A stretch of 49,833 bases of DNA from Cristatella mucedo (GCA_009760855.2 WPIO01000300.1:64001-113833); one strand, 5' to 3'. Shown: positions 9,661 through 21,951, counted from the first letter of the stretch. The notes: generated by a model not told the origin, from the letters alone. A program made the numbers and translations.

Positions 9661-10740
9661 TTTAGGCTTACAATTGCATGCAGATGACACTCTGTTGCAT
9701 GCACCTCTGCATTGATTCCTCCCAGCTACAAGTCATGTCAATTTCTCTCAACTTCCTTGTTTCATGTATTGATGACATCAGCACGTTGATGCCTGGTTTC
9801 CTAAATTAAATGATGATAAATTTGACTCTCTGGTTACGGGAAAACCAAGTGCGATTCAAAGATTGGAAAGATAAACACTCAAAACCGGCATTGCTGACAT
9901 ATCTCTTGTTGAATTGCCGTGAAACATATGTGTCATATTTCAAAATAGCCTGTCATTAGATAACCTCATCAGCTCAACAGTCAAGCCTGCTTACTTTCAG
10001 CTGCTACTAAACATTGCTCAACTTCAGGCTCGTGTAGAAAGAGATACCATATATAAATTGGTCAATGCATTGGCCAAATTCCGTTTGACTTATGTAACTC
10101 TGTGTGTGCTTGTCCACCGGCATGTGCACTCAGACATACACAGCTGGTGAAAAACTTAGCAGCTATGTTAAACTGTCGTGAGCGTCTCAGTCGCCACATT
10201 TCAAAACGCCTCCCAGACCTGCAATGGTGACGAGTCAAGGTACTCATTGACTTCAAGTTTTTCTCACTCAATTATAAGTTCCATAATGCTTAGGCTCTAG
10301 CCTGCCGGTAACATCTATCCCAAACCATGCAAAGCGTGGAGCCATCAGCTTGTCTTAATCTAACTGTGTATCTATATCTCTTACAAACCTCAACTCTTTT
10401 GGAGATGATGGCTTCAGCTGTTTGGGTCCAAAAGAGTTGAACTCACCCCGACTTGCATCTCAATATTTCCCTGAGTTGTCCAGATTTAAAAAGAAACTAA
10501 AAAAGCATCTCTTAATCACAGCTTCTATTGGGTTCATATGATTGGTTCTTTATGTGCTCACTGTTATCAAAAACGTACAAGCTGCCGCTAACCAAGCTTG
10601 CTGCTGACCTCGTACATGGCACTCCTAACCATTTTATTCCGGTTGTTCATTGAGCCTGTTTTGCATCAAATGCAAAGCACCTAAAAAGACAGTGAGTTCT
10701 TAAGGGTCCTATAGCAAACGTTTCATTGATATTGTTATTA
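9661..10740 (+). pseudogene. Second, older family 1 LINE copy in tandem
   Basis: Starts immediately after the tail of the previous LINE, at the reverse transcriptase YADD block (CATGCAGATGACACT near 9678). It runs through LNDDK near 9805, the C-terminal domain near 10130-10300 and the 3' end. The tail hairpin is degraded (AAAGCACCT...GGTCCTAT) near 10672-10715. Many stops and frameshifts are present. It is in the same orientation as the preceding copy. Confidence 0.75.
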
Positions 10741-13451
10741 ACTTTGATAGTGATCGTCAACTGAAGGCTCATGTGATGGTGAGAGGCACCGAAAGATAAA
10801 TAATTTTGTCAATTATGTAAAACGCTGATGAAAGAAGGAGCAAGAAATTGAGTGATTTGAAATAAGTCATTGTTTTTAGAAAGCTTCAAAACGCTTAAAG
10901 CAATGTAGGTTCCGAGGCAGCATTAACTTAACAACTTTGTAAAAGCTTACATTTTCTGTTGAAAGATTCAACGTTTGACTTAATCATAAAGCTTGTTACC
11001 GTTCCGGTATGTTATCGAAAGTTTAGGAAAATAATTTGAATGCTTAGTGATATGTTTTCAAAGATATTTGTACGCTAGTATTAGAGTTTATTGTTAACTA
11101 CTTTATCTGCAATCTTTACTTTTAATTATCAAGGTGTGATGCACCTGAGTGAACATATTTAAATGTTTCTTTAAGCCATTAGTGCTTAATTAGGAGCTTT
11201 GCTTACTAGTTGAAAACTGTTCAGCCTCTTGTTCCAGTCCTTTCTAAAGGGATCATGTAGAGAAGGAATATACATGGATAGATGGTTGTAAAAAGTCTCC
11301 ACAGTTAGGCAAGTCGAAAGCAACAACTCAAATTTATCACCTTAAACTTTCCTTAGATTTCTGTTAACACTACCTCACATGTGCGACAAAGCAATGCTCG
11401 AAAGCCATGCTTTTCCTCTGGTTATAGAGCTCGGTTGTTTCGCATTTGATTGGTGAGAACTAAATGTTGCTGTGTGCTTCCTGCCATATATTCGTCTTCT
11501 TTGATAGGTTTCAATCAGTTAATAGTACGATGCCATTTTCTCATGCTTATTTTGAACAAGATTTACCATCAATAATTGAGCATCAACAATAGCACTTTAA
11601 TACTTTAATTTACAAAAGTAAAAAGGTGAACAGATTCCAGATTATTTTTTTTATGAAGCTCTAATGTAAAGCTTATTGTTGAGTTCAACATAACCATGAA
11701 CTAGATCAAAAGGCTGTGCGAAATGTAATTTTTTACATAGCTGCATAAAATGGGGGCACTGTAAAATAGTACTTTCAGCTTAAATCATCTTCGGAAAAGT
11801 ATTACAATCAATGAGACCAAATTTGACTGTATTAATGTGCCTTCTGAAGTACGGGCTTGGTAGACTTTTTGAAATATCTATTGGGAAACTAATTCAACTC
11901 TACTAGTTATTTTTAACCTAAATTAAAAAACTGATAAATTTAGGTTCGCATTAGTGCATACATTAAGAACGATTGGGTACGAAAAATATGTGATCTACTT
12001 ACTATGGAACGTAGAGTTCGGATGATGCTCTGAGGCGTCATTATGTGAGAACTTATACTTAGGCGACGAAGGAGTACTCTTAGAATAAGGATGCTGCAAA
12101 GGCATAATATGTCAGGTATTAGGTCGAAATTTAGGGTACTGCAAGCTGTGACTGCAATTAAACCACTAGCTTAAGTTGATCTGGGGGGCTAAAGAAGGAT
12201 AGGTATGTCGGGATGTATTATATTTAATGAGATTTTTAATCATTTGGATCAAGTTACGTTCATTGCGAGTAGGTAGGGAACTTTTTTTGCAACAGGGTGC
12301 CTTATTGACAGGGCTTTAAGCCACATCGTGCGAGGATTCTAAATAAAAACAGCAAGTAGGGACGCCTGAGTTGTAGTAGCTGGTGACAGCTATGGTAACG
12401 ACCTAAACTGCGAATTTTGATTGAGAAAGCGATGAAAAATTCAAGACAATGCTAGGATACCTAAATAAAAACATTCAGACAGAATACAAACTAGCTTCTA
12501 ACAGTTCTTAGCTTTTACGGTTTCGGCAATCGATGGTGGCGAGAATATCCACATCAAAAAAATATTTCTGTGGTTAACGAAAAAGGAGCATTTATAAAAC
12601 CAGTTTTTTGAACAAATGTTATTTTTGAGAGATCCACAGTAGCTTTATGACGACAGCTGCATGCTTGCGAAGCGATAAATTTAAGCAAAGCTTTTTTAGC
12701 ATAGTAAGTGATTGGATACATTGAGGGTGCTGGCTAGTTGTAATTAGTAATTAAGTAATTAATTAAGTAGTTATTAGTAATTTATATTGTTTTGGTGCAA
12801 TAATCTTGCATAAGCTTTATTTAAAGATACAAGTGTCTTGCTTCCTGAAGTGCTGATCATCCAGTAACTGACTATCAATATATACTGGAAGCTATTTTTT
12901 GAACTTGCAATGAGACACTTTAAGTTTATACAATCTGCAGCCGGTGAGTTATCTGTCCCAAAAATTCTCAAAAATTGCAACTAAAAAAGGAAAGAATTTC
13001 ACTCTGCATTCGTTCTTCATAAAGCCGCTGTCAACCGTAAAGCTACTACTGCTAAGTGGCATCTCCAGTATTCCATTGATTTAGCTGAGCAAACCTTAAT
13101 ACTTCCCTGGAAAGATCATGATCACAATTTCTTTCTTTTCAGAGAGACTTTCTAAGTATTGTAAAGGGATATGCTGTGGATATGAACTACAGCATGTATG
13201 TGATTATTTCAATTGCATCGATAGGCTCCACTGCAAATACTTCAATTTTTAGGAAAATAAATTAACCGTCTGTGCCTTACAATTAAGTCTAGCATCACTA
13301 CAGTCAAATTATTGATACAAATAAGTCAAGGAACACTTGATGCGGTCTACAAAAGGACCAAGATTAAAAGCCAGGTTCCGGTTTTTGATTCCTAGGAAAC
13401 ATTATAAATGAATTTGTAATTAATCTCAGAAACAAGTGGGTATAATACCAC
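10741..13451. other. 2.7 kb unassigned AT-rich DNA
   Basis: The largest part of the window without a recognisable element. I see no LINE landmark, hAT terminus, coding frame above 70 codons, or RNA gene. It includes a simple AT-rich patch near 12738-12785 with repeated TAATTAAGTAATTAATTAAG-like sequence. It may be host intergenic or intronic DNA. Confidence 0.5.
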
Positions 13452-13534
13452 TAATAATGTACTTGATAAAGCGTACCATCAGCAAGATGAAGAGCATAAA
13501 CCTGTACAACATCGGGACCTAGGACGGAGCCCAA
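13452..13534 (-). mobile_element. Family 1 LINE, left piece split by family 2
   Basis: Two joined family 1 bits on the minus strand. The first is a tail remnant (CTTGATAAAGCG near 13462). The second is reverse transcriptase sequence around the GVPQGSVLGP region (GACCTAGGACGGAGCCC near 13516-13532; compare 25400-25435). The same LINE resumes at 16372, so family 2 at 13535-16371 is inserted in it. An internal deletion joins the tail to the reverse transcriptase part. Confidence 0.7.
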
Positions 13535-13540
13535 AGCTAA

Positions 13541-13740
13541 TGTAATGTCATGCAATGTCATGCAATGTCATGCAATGTCATGCAATTTCATTTAATTTCA
13601 TGCAATGTCATGCAATGTCATCTAACGTCATGTAATATCATGTAATGCCATGTAATGTCATGTAATGTCATGTAATGTTGTGTAGTGTCGTATTATGTCG
13701 TATAATGTCATGTAACGTCATGTAATGTCATGTAATTTAT
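13541..13740. repeat. Decamer array (TGTAATGTCA)20
   Basis: Twenty consecutive 10-base units without any insertion or deletion. Variants include TGCAATGTCA (units 2-4, 7 and 8), TGTAATGTCA (1, 12, 13 and 19) and singletons. It sits at the 3' end of a minus-strand family 2 LINE. A short relative (ATGTAACGTAATGTATC) sits at the same place in the family 2 copy at 41460. It is most simply an expanded LINE 3' tail. Confidence 0.9.
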
Positions 13741-16371
13741 CTTCTTTTGTAAGTCCAAAAAGTCAGAAAGACCATGTGCCTATCAAGCAGGAGAGATTTG
13801 TATAAAGCGCACACAGCCTAAGCAACTTTTGGTATGCATTCAGTAGCTAACAGACTTCGTCTCATCCAACAAAGATAAAGTGGGAAGCATAGTATAGTCA
13901 GGAGAGCAGTTGAGGTAGTGAGTAGCATGGAAGTAGCAGCCTGGACCGCTGAGAAAACTGAGCCATAGTAAACAGTAGGAGAGTTGATGTCGTTTCGTAA
14001 GAATTGTGGAAGCGAGTTTCACAGCCTAGGACTTGCAGAGGTAAAGCTTCTGTAACCAACGGTCTTTAAGCGAAGTGATGAAACAGCTTATTTATTGTCC
14101 ACACAGGACCTGAGAGTGCGAACAGGCTGAAACTGATGCAGCAATTCAGCTAGGTACGAAGGAGCCGAGCCGTGACGGGCCTTTCGGATCAGCATAAGAA
14201 CTTTGCTCCATATCCGTATCCGTATCCGTTGCTCAACCGGGAACCACCCTAGCTCTTTTAGCAAAGGAACACGTGGTCAAACCGTTGAGATTGAAGGCTA
14301 GCCTTGCAGCCATATTATTAGTCTGCTGCAGTGGCCTAACAGCTTTCTTTGGTAAACAAGCCTAAATTGAATCACAATAATCAAGCCGAGACAGAACTAA
14401 GGCCCTGGTTAATTATTTTAGAAGCAACTGTGAGAGACAGCTTCTAATCTTGAATAGAAAACAGAAGTTATGGCTAGCTTTAGGAGCAGTGTTCTGAACG
14501 ATGGATTTAAAATTGAGGCAGCAGTCGACAACGACACCTACATTTTGAGCACATGGTGATGGTAGCACAATAGCCTCACTTATTCCTATGAGCAACAGTT
14601 AGGTTTCATCATCATTTAATTTCAAGATGTTTTCCGACATCCAGAATCGAATATCGGCAAGGTGAGAATTTAGTTTTTCAGTTGCCGCAGCGGATTCTGA
14701 TGGTTTGAATAAAAAATACAACCAAGTATCGCCAGCATGGAAGAGAAATCCTCTTTCAAGGGCCGTAATACATTTTCCCACAGTTTGTGTATAAATGGAA
14801 AACCTCAAGGGGCCGAGTACAGCTCCTTGAGGGACTCCACAGGTGACCCTTCTCGTGTGTGAGACCTGACCCTCACACGACACGGATTGAATGCGATCAG
14901 ACCAGTACGATTTGAGCCAAGCCATTGCTTCGTCTGCCTGACCGAACGTTGTTCTCAATCGTTCAAGCAGAACCTCGTGATCAATGGTGTTGAAGGCAGC
15001 AGACAGATCTAGCAAAGCTAAGGCAGTGACATTCCAGTCGTCGTTGCCACGTAGAATGTGATTGTTTACATGGAGAATAGCAATTTCAGTGGATTGCTGC
15101 CTCTTGAATCTTGATTTAAATGTTTCTGAATTGTTTCTATTTTCAAAACGTTCAACCAGCTGTTTAGCAACAATTATTTAAATAATCTTTGATTAGAAAG
15201 GAAGAAGACAAACTGGGCGATATGTTGCGAAGACCTATGTGTCTAATGCAGGCTTTTTAAGAAAGGGTCTGACGATTACCGATGTAAAGGACTTGAGGAA
15301 GACTTATTTTCCTAAAAAGCATTAAAAATCTTGGTTATGGCAGGGCTAAGTTAGTCTGCCAGTGAAGACCGCAAAGATGATGGTAAGGGTCTTCAGGAGA
15401 CAAACTCTATTTGCCAGACCTTATTAAGGTAGCCACATCGCATGCTGAAACATCGGAGAACAGTTTAAGGAAGGTCAAAGGTTTTGGAACTGCGATTGCT
15501 TTAGTTGGAGGGTACTTAATAGAGGCATTAATGTGCACATTTGTTTCAGTAAAGAAGTCTGAAAACTTTTCGGCTAAGCCCTTGATATCTGGGATGTCAG
15601 ACTCACAGGTTTAGCCAGTATAGGGTTTACTGTCCTAAAAATCTCTTTAGTTTCTGACTGGCAGGAATTCAGATTTCAAATGAATAAAGAAGCCCTGGTT
15701 TTTAAAATCTTTAGGGCGTAAACTCGAAAGAAGTCTTAGAGTTTGACTAGATCTGCATCACACACGGAATTCTGGGAAAAACGTTCAAGCTTGAGCCTAA
15801 CTCGACACGTCTTTAGGAATTTTTTTGTAAATCAAGAGGAATCTACACGACTTTGAACACGGATAGAATGAACTGGAGAATGCTCGTCAAGAGCACTCCT
15901 GAGTGTCACGTTCCTCACATCAGTGAGGGTGTGGAGGCTACAGGTCGCGTCTGAATTGAGACCAAAAAGACCGGCAAAACGAATCAATTTAAAAAACTTG
16001 TCCATGTCAATGCTTTGTAAGTTACGTCATTTGGCCAATTTGACGTTGCTCTGTACATAGGAGGGGGCAGGAACAATAAACGAGACCGAACAGTGATCTG
16101 AGAGGGTCAGTGGGCACTCCCCAAGGTCCCTGGGGAGGACACCATTAGTGATCACGAGGTCTAGAATGCGGCCACCGACGTGGGTTCTATGATTAACGTG
16201 TTGGGTCACACCAAAATTCACTAGACAGTCATAAAACTAGTGGACCTAGCTGTTTCTAAGATTTTCAACGTGAATATTGAAGTTTCTTACCATTAGTAAC
16301 GGCCGGTCATGCACAAATATTTTAGCTAGGAACCCTTAAAACTCCTCAATAAACAAGTTTAGACAGGTAGA
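13741..16371 (-). pseudogene. Family 2 endonuclease-reverse transcriptase (broken)
   Basis: Endonuclease remains lie at 16027-16221, with HVGGRILDLVIT and LTLSDHCSVSF, the SDH motif being intact. The reverse transcriptase core lies at 14599-15015. It has motif A LDLSAAFNTIDH, motif B CGVPQGAVLGP, and motif C reading FHAGDTW, in which the YADD catalytic pair is altered to AGD. KLNDDE then ends at a stop near 14599. The next open stretch (14413-14595) contains QNVGVVVDCCLNFKS from the region that follows. A large gap lies between linker and core (15300-15780), with several stops. This is an L2/CR1-like LINE ORF2 remnant and is not functional. Confidence 0.8.
14211..14228. repeat. Hexamer slip (TATCCG)3
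   Basis: Three tandem TATCCG units, where the other family 2 copy (near 41950) has one. It is a local replication slip within the LINE C-terminal coding region; 12 extra bases keep the frame. Confidence 0.7.
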
Positions 16372-18345
16372 GGTACCCTGGATAATCTTTGTCCATTCAC
16401 TTCAGTACTCGGGGTTGTCCTACTGGGAACATTGCACAGTAGTTCTGGTGATGCCCAAGCGAAACGATAGGCGCCCAAAAGAGCTTGGTGGTTGATAGTA
16501 TAGAGAGCTGCCGAAGGACTGAGGAAAACAAGCTGAGATACTCTACCTAAGTCTGCATTCTTAAGTAGGTCATTTCCCCTATAAACAAATGCCGATTCCG
16601 TCTTGTGACTAGCCCAAAAGTCACACTTTAACTTACTAGCAAGGTTTGAATTTAAAATGTGTGAGTTAAACTGCTCCGCCCGACCCGTTCCAGTGTCTTT
16701 GATAGGAACGATAATTGGGAGAGGCGGTAGTTGCTCAAGTTCTCTTGGTCTAGTGTCGCCTTCTTGAGAAGTGGATTAACTACAGCTTCTTTGGAAGGTG
16801 CTGGATCATGACCTAAGTCTAGTAACATAATGTTGACGTTACGTAATAATGCCAGCTGCAGATTAGTGGAATGAAGGAGCAGGACAGTGGGCATAGGTCC
16901 AAAGAGCTTGCTGCCTTCTTTGATTAGGATATGAACTGAAGGACAAGATGACTAGTGACCTGCTTAAATAAACACGGTGAGGTACAGCCGGAAATCGGGG
17001 GACAGCATTCTGGGTTGGATGATGTCCTCGATGGGATAGATTACCTTATCTCGTCTATCCTTAGTACTAATAATCGTTTGGCTAGATCATGACAATTATT
17101 ATCAGGAAAGGAGAGAATTTAGGAGCGGTTAAGATGATGGTTGATCGTCGTGGATTGTGCATCTGTGATTACACAATGTTTTTATAGATTATTGACTTCG
17201 CCTTTGATAGCATCGATTAGTACGACCTATGGCAGTCTTCGTAAGCCTGTCGAGGGACAGTCAGTACTGATATTGTACATGCTTTTTCAACCTTCAGCTT
17301 AGCAGACCTAGCTAGTTTAGTGTCTGTGGTAAACCGAAGGCCGTCTAGGCGCGGGTGGACAGTGGGCTTAGTCTGAAGAGCTAACTCGTCATGTGTGAGT
17401 TAGCTAGTATCGATGTGTAGTTATCTTCCGATGGTGACAGTTTAGATGAGCGACTGAGAAGATGAGGCGAAACAAATATTCTCACACGGACAGCATCGAT
17501 GTCAATGGTTTTGAGGTTTTGCGATTCACAGTTGTTTCAGAGGAGGATAAAGCTACCCAGCCCTATATATTGAATAGGGTCCACATGTGGTCAGATAAGC
17601 AGGATTTAGTAATAATTGGTGTCGGCTAAGTTTGGATTCATGTCACAATCTGGTCGAAAGTGTCACCCTTGATGTGAGTAGGGCCATGCATATGAGCCAC
17701 AAGAGACGAGTTAGTCAATTCGCGAAATTCGCTGCCAAAGGTGCCAGATTAGTGACCAAAGTGAACATTGAAATTAAACATAATGAGGACTGATCGATTT
17801 ATTGGACACATAATCCAAATAAGATCAGAGAAACCTAAGATAAAGGATTTGGTACACAGTGAGAGTGCGACTACTGTCACAATTGGTAAGGATTTTGGAT
17901 GACACCAAGACACGCAATTCAAAAGACTGCTGCGAGAGTACTGCAAGTGGCCAATAGTTGAACCTCGAGCTTACGATAGCAGCAACTCTACTTCTAGTTC
18001 TAATTGATCTAGGGGTGTCAAAGAATGAGAAAACAGTTGAGGCGAGTCTTTAATTGCCTGACAGTTTATAGATTTTAACCAAGTTTCAGATGGGTCGAGA
18101 AGATGAAGAATATTTTCAGAAACAACGTCGCTGATTAAATGAGTTTGTAACACATTGAGGGAGGATTCCAAGGGGATGCCTTTAGTCGGGACAATGGAGC
18201 TATAACGGGTCTGATTTGACACCCTTTTTATGCTGGCATACATAACAACTTCAGAACGGATATCGGACACGTACTGACTCTCCGTCCACTGAAGTTCATA
18301 TGCATTACCATACTGAGATCAAGGGACACACACTTGAACAAATTG
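16372..18345 (-). pseudogene. Family 1 LINE endonuclease and RT start (broken)
   Basis: The 5' part of the family 1 LINE whose other end is at 13452-13534. On the minus strand from about 18345 there is an APE-type endonuclease. It shows LISDVVSENIL and SETWLKS near 18075-18150 with the catalytic Glu retained, then FNFNVHF near 17775-17800 in place of the usual GDFNVHF. SGTFGSEFREL and MHGPTHIKG follow near 17670-17750. The linker (TKLARSAKLKVEKA) lies near 17270-17330, then the reverse transcriptase N-terminal part ([25 protein letters not shown]) within 16652-16894. Many stops and frameshifts interrupt it. This is the only place where the family 1 endonuclease is visible in the window. Confidence 0.75.
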
Positions 18346-18399
18346 AGCCGTTCAACGGCAGGCTATGACTACTAGTTTTTACAAAGCTTGGCTTTTCAG

Positions 18400-18760
18400 A
18401 CTGCATTTAAATCCTAATTAATTTTGCATATCACCTGTGCATAGTGAAATCTCAAGAGTCTTGACATCGATGCTGTTGCCGAGAAACTATTCGGTTTGCC
18501 TAGTCTGCTCAATCTTCCCTCTGACTTACCCTTTTTGATTGAAAGCTGCAGCTCGCCACTGACATGTTCAACGAGTTTGCACCTCTGATCAAGCACACTG
18601 TCCAACTTCTACTTGAACACATATGGTTTCCCAATGATATTAAAATAGCTAGGTATACTAAGCACAAGATTAAGTCTATTGGCTATGTCTCAAACCTAGA
18701 TCTAGTTATTCAATTGAAGATGGCGTCTTTAGTTGGCCTGCTTGCAAATTGTACAGCCGG
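18400..18760 (+). pseudogene. Third LINE family, endonuclease-RT linker fragment
   Basis: Plus-strand remnant with a typical linker layout: LDIDAVAEKLFG and NLPSDLPF in one frame (18456-18540). After a one-base shift come ATDMFNEFAPLIKHTVQ and HIWFPNDIKIARYTKHK (18555-18665). The pattern APLxxxTV...WFxDxIxxAR is shared by L2, CR1 and Jockey-like LINEs. Its residues differ from the family 1 and family 2 linkers here, so I treat it as another family. No reverse transcriptase follows. Confidence 0.5.
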
Positions 18761-19103
18761 TTCTAGATGGCAGCTAAAAATCCCAAAAACTTGTAGCTTA
18801 AAAATACAAAGGAAGCCCAATTTTTTCTCTCACAGCATTACATGGGCACTTTTCTGTTTTCTATATGCCCTTTGGAGTATGGATTCTTGGCAGCGTGCCT
18901 CTGCCCAAATCAAGCACCTCTCAATCAATACAAACCCAAAGCCTGAGCACATGTTTTTTTATAGCTTGTTGTCGGGTGAAATTAAAACGATATATTTAAG
19001 TGAATGCTATGAAGTATCTAAAAATGGCTTTAAAATAGAGGATGATTGTGTACTGATAACTAATACGCATTCAGTTTTTATTAATTATAGGATTCCAAAA
19101 TAA
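18564..19103 (+). other. Open frame, 179 codons, partly LINE-derived
   Basis: The first 50 codons or so are the linker of the LINE fragment above. The remaining 120 or so codons have no recognised motif but stay open to 19103. There is no sign of an upstream promoter or of splice structure, and the start Met lies inside the LINE sequence. It is probably a chance extension of a decayed LINE frame. An unrecognised downstream part of that LINE is the main alternative. Confidence 0.3.
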
Positions 19104-19990
19104 GCAGACGCGTTTGGTACTGCTTCGTTAGTCTTTAGACACTTTACCGATTTTGCCGCATTGGGTCAATTTGATACTTTGTTCAGATACAAGGTCGTCT
19201 AATAACAGCGATGTATTGCACCTTAAACAAGGATTGTAGATGCAAGCTTGACGTTGCCTCTGTGGGGTTAGTGCAGGAGTGCTGAGCACAAAGTTAAAGA
19301 GATTTGCAGAGAAGCTTATAAAAGAGTGCACCTCGTGGTTCTGAGCAATGGTACGAATACAAAATGATCAGGTTCTTTGCTCTCAGCTCAATGAAAACGA
19401 GTGGGCTCTCAACTCACGGCCTTGGCATCGGCTCTAGCATGCCATTCTTTTTTAATACTTATTTCACGGATCTTAGCATCAGCAATAACATCTATGAATG
19501 CAATTGAACCACTCTACATAAGCTATAACAGGTAGGTGCTACCATACCCTATACGTGGCATCAGCTTTTAATCGCCACATTCAATCGGCATCCTCGTGAG
19601 CCTCAGTTAAGTACCAGTAACAAGCCGGAGCCGGGTTTTGATTCTGGCTCGATGGGATAGCTGAAATTTGCTGGTACCTTGGTTTAATCGTCAACGAAGC
19701 ACTAGCCTTCTGGCCACATGATCTGAAAATAGGAGAGTCGATTTGAATCCAAAAAGAAATACGTATCAAATGAGTCATTTCCATGCCTTTTCAAGGAAAC
19801 TCTAATGATTGATGTTTTAGAAGCAGGATTTGTTGTTACAGTGCCATCATTGAAACAGAAATACTTCGATGGGTGCGCCCACATGTCTATATTTATTTAT
19901 CCCTGTCTATTATAAGAAAGTTCCTTCACTTGAAAGGATGTTGAGCCCACGTACCAGCCTAGAGACAAGCTCATAGACAGTAAGCATTTA
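19104..19990. other. Unassigned stretch
   Basis: No element, RNA gene or convincing coding region seen. Short minus-strand frames (19128-19331, 19581-19884) lack recognisable motifs. Confidence 0.4.
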
Positions 19991-19992
19991 CT

Positions 19993-20075
19993 GCCATGGT
20001 GGCAGAACTGGTTAGGCATCACTCTGTGCTTGCAACACGCCAAGCTGTAGTGGAACCACATATTATAGTGCAAAG
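19993..20075 (+). repeat. Possible tRNA-derived SINE head
   Basis: TGGCAGAACTGG at 20000-20011 fits the RNA polymerase III A box (TRGCNNARYNGG) at every position. It is followed by GTTAGGCATC, as in many tRNA-derived SINEs. A weak B-box-like TGGAACCACA lies about 40 bases downstream (20051-20060). No cloverleaf can be folded convincingly, so it is not a tRNA gene. Only one copy is seen in the window. Confidence 0.3.
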
Positions 20076-21951
20076 GAATGCCGAGAGCTAATAAGCGGTG
20101 GGCATTGCCGAATTATAATTAGCTCATCTTTTAGCTCAGCTTGCATGGACGTGTCGTCAATACTTTATCCTTCTCTCTTTTTATTCGCAGGCTGTTGGTT
20201 GAGTGGTGGAGATTGCTTTGTTGATTGGAAAACAAAGTGCAAACCTCCAAAGAAGATTTCTTATAAACACAAATGCTTCCGACTGAGACAAAGATGCAGT
20301 ATATAACAAAGAACGCCAATACGTTAGATTCTCACGTAAGTCTGCATTTCACTTTGTGACTTATTGCATTCCTTGTAGACTACATTCCTATCAATGCTTA
20401 AAAAACGTGCAACAAGCTTAGGCCTGCTCCACTTAAATGATGGATTCTAAACCTTCTACGAACACTAATCTACCGTTTTAAACCCCCTTCACGACGTATG
20501 GCACTGCCCGGAAGGCTTACAATGTCGGTCTTCAGCTAAAACCCACGCTCGAACGAAAAAAGAGGAGACGATAGAGAAAGATAACGAAAACGGTGAAAGA
20601 AAGACGGCTGCGGCTGTTTAGCAAGGCTTGAGCAGAACTTTGCTATGTGGAATACACCCGCCGAATGAAGTTTTCAAAATGTGTCTGACATTTTGTCCAT
20701 CTCAGTGGAGAACCACTTTCTTAAATGACAAAAATTGGATTCAATGTCAGTGGAGGAATGATTTGCATTTTTGCACTTTCAGCTCATAATCAGGCGCTTA
20801 TGAAATTGAACGCGGCTTTGAACTACGGCATATTTTTCTGTGAAAGTTGAGGCTATACAGCTTAACCCTTAAGATTGTTGGCGTATTTGCCACTCGAACG
20901 TGGATTCGACAAATACATGTAGCTTGGGCGGGTGATGGAGCTGTGGCTAGTGATTCGAGTAAGTTCCGATACCCATGATAGCCGAAAGGTCTTTAGTTAC
21001 TTTAGTTCTGTTACTGTTAGCTTAGCTGCACATAAAAGACTCTAGCTGTGGATTTCTATATTAGCTCCAGTAGGAGTCTTGCTGTTTATGCTGAATTAGT
21101 TATATTCCTCATTTGTTTTGATTATTTCATGTGCCTCTTTCTCTTACAGTCTGAGAAATACCAGAAAATGCATGGCTTCATATAGCCTGCACAAGTATGA
21201 GACTTTGTCTGCTCTTTCAAAGGCAATCTCAACGTTTATTCCACGACAACGTGTCGTCAGCATGAAGAAAACATAATTCTAAAAATGTGAACCTATGAAA
21301 TGTATTTTTGTTTATTATACCGTATGAAGCTGAAATAGCTGGCACGCCCAAGCTAGAAGCAGCTTTTGAAATGTTTGAGTAGTTTTCATGCACTAAGAAC
21401 AACTCATGACAAAAGTGATACGATTTAAAATTGGTTCAAAAGCCGCTGCGAGGCTTACTTCAGCTAGAGACTGCAAGTTAACCGTATCGACGGTGCCAGC
21501 AGAGTATTTTTTCTATTATTTAGAAACTAAAACTACTAATAACTGAAACTCTGAATATCAGTAGCTGGGTTTCGGCTTTACTTGGGCTATTCTTGTAATC
21601 TCAACAAATAGCATGTCGAAACTTAGAACTAAAGTGCGCGACTTCAGGAAGAGTGAGCTATGAAATGCGGATCAAATTCCCACGGATTTCAAAATTACTG
21701 CAACAATAAAGTGGCCAATAAATGAGTCCATAAGTATAGGTATGTTAGTGGGGTTTATGTATGAGCAGGATTTTGACTAAACATCAATGGCATTTGAACT
21801 ACAAAAATCCTTGTGCACTCAGTTTTTGAGAGTCCTTACTGTTAAGACTAAGGATCTTGAACTGTAAGAGGATGCTAAAAATAGGATGATGTCGGAGGAG
21901 CATGCGAAAAAAGATAATGGCTATACTCACAACAATCCTTATAAGAGCCTG
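20076..21951. other. Unassigned stretch
   Basis: No recognisable transposon, RNA gene or long frame. It includes a purine-rich patch (GAAAAAAGAGGAGACGATAG near 20556) and ordinary AT-rich DNA. Confidence 0.4.

Larger units (their letters stand above)
13535..16371 (-). mobile_element. Family 2 LINE inserted in family 1
   Basis: 5'-truncated family 2 copy of about 2.8 kb. From 5' (right) to 3' (left): the later half of the endonuclease, the endonuclease-RT linker, reverse transcriptase, C-terminal region, 3' untranslated end, then a long decamer tail at 13541-13740. Both flanks are family 1 sequence that would be nearly contiguous without it. Target duplication is not clear by eye. Confidence 0.8.

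Noticed and set aside
13541-13740. Possible CRISPR array or telomere-like repeat
   Set aside because: Units are contiguous 10-mers with no spacers, and the unit is not a telomere sequence. Its position at a LINE 3' end explains it.
20925-20990. Possible tRNA gene (GTTCCGATACCC resembles a B box)
   Set aside because: No A box at the proper distance and no acceptor stem could be paired.
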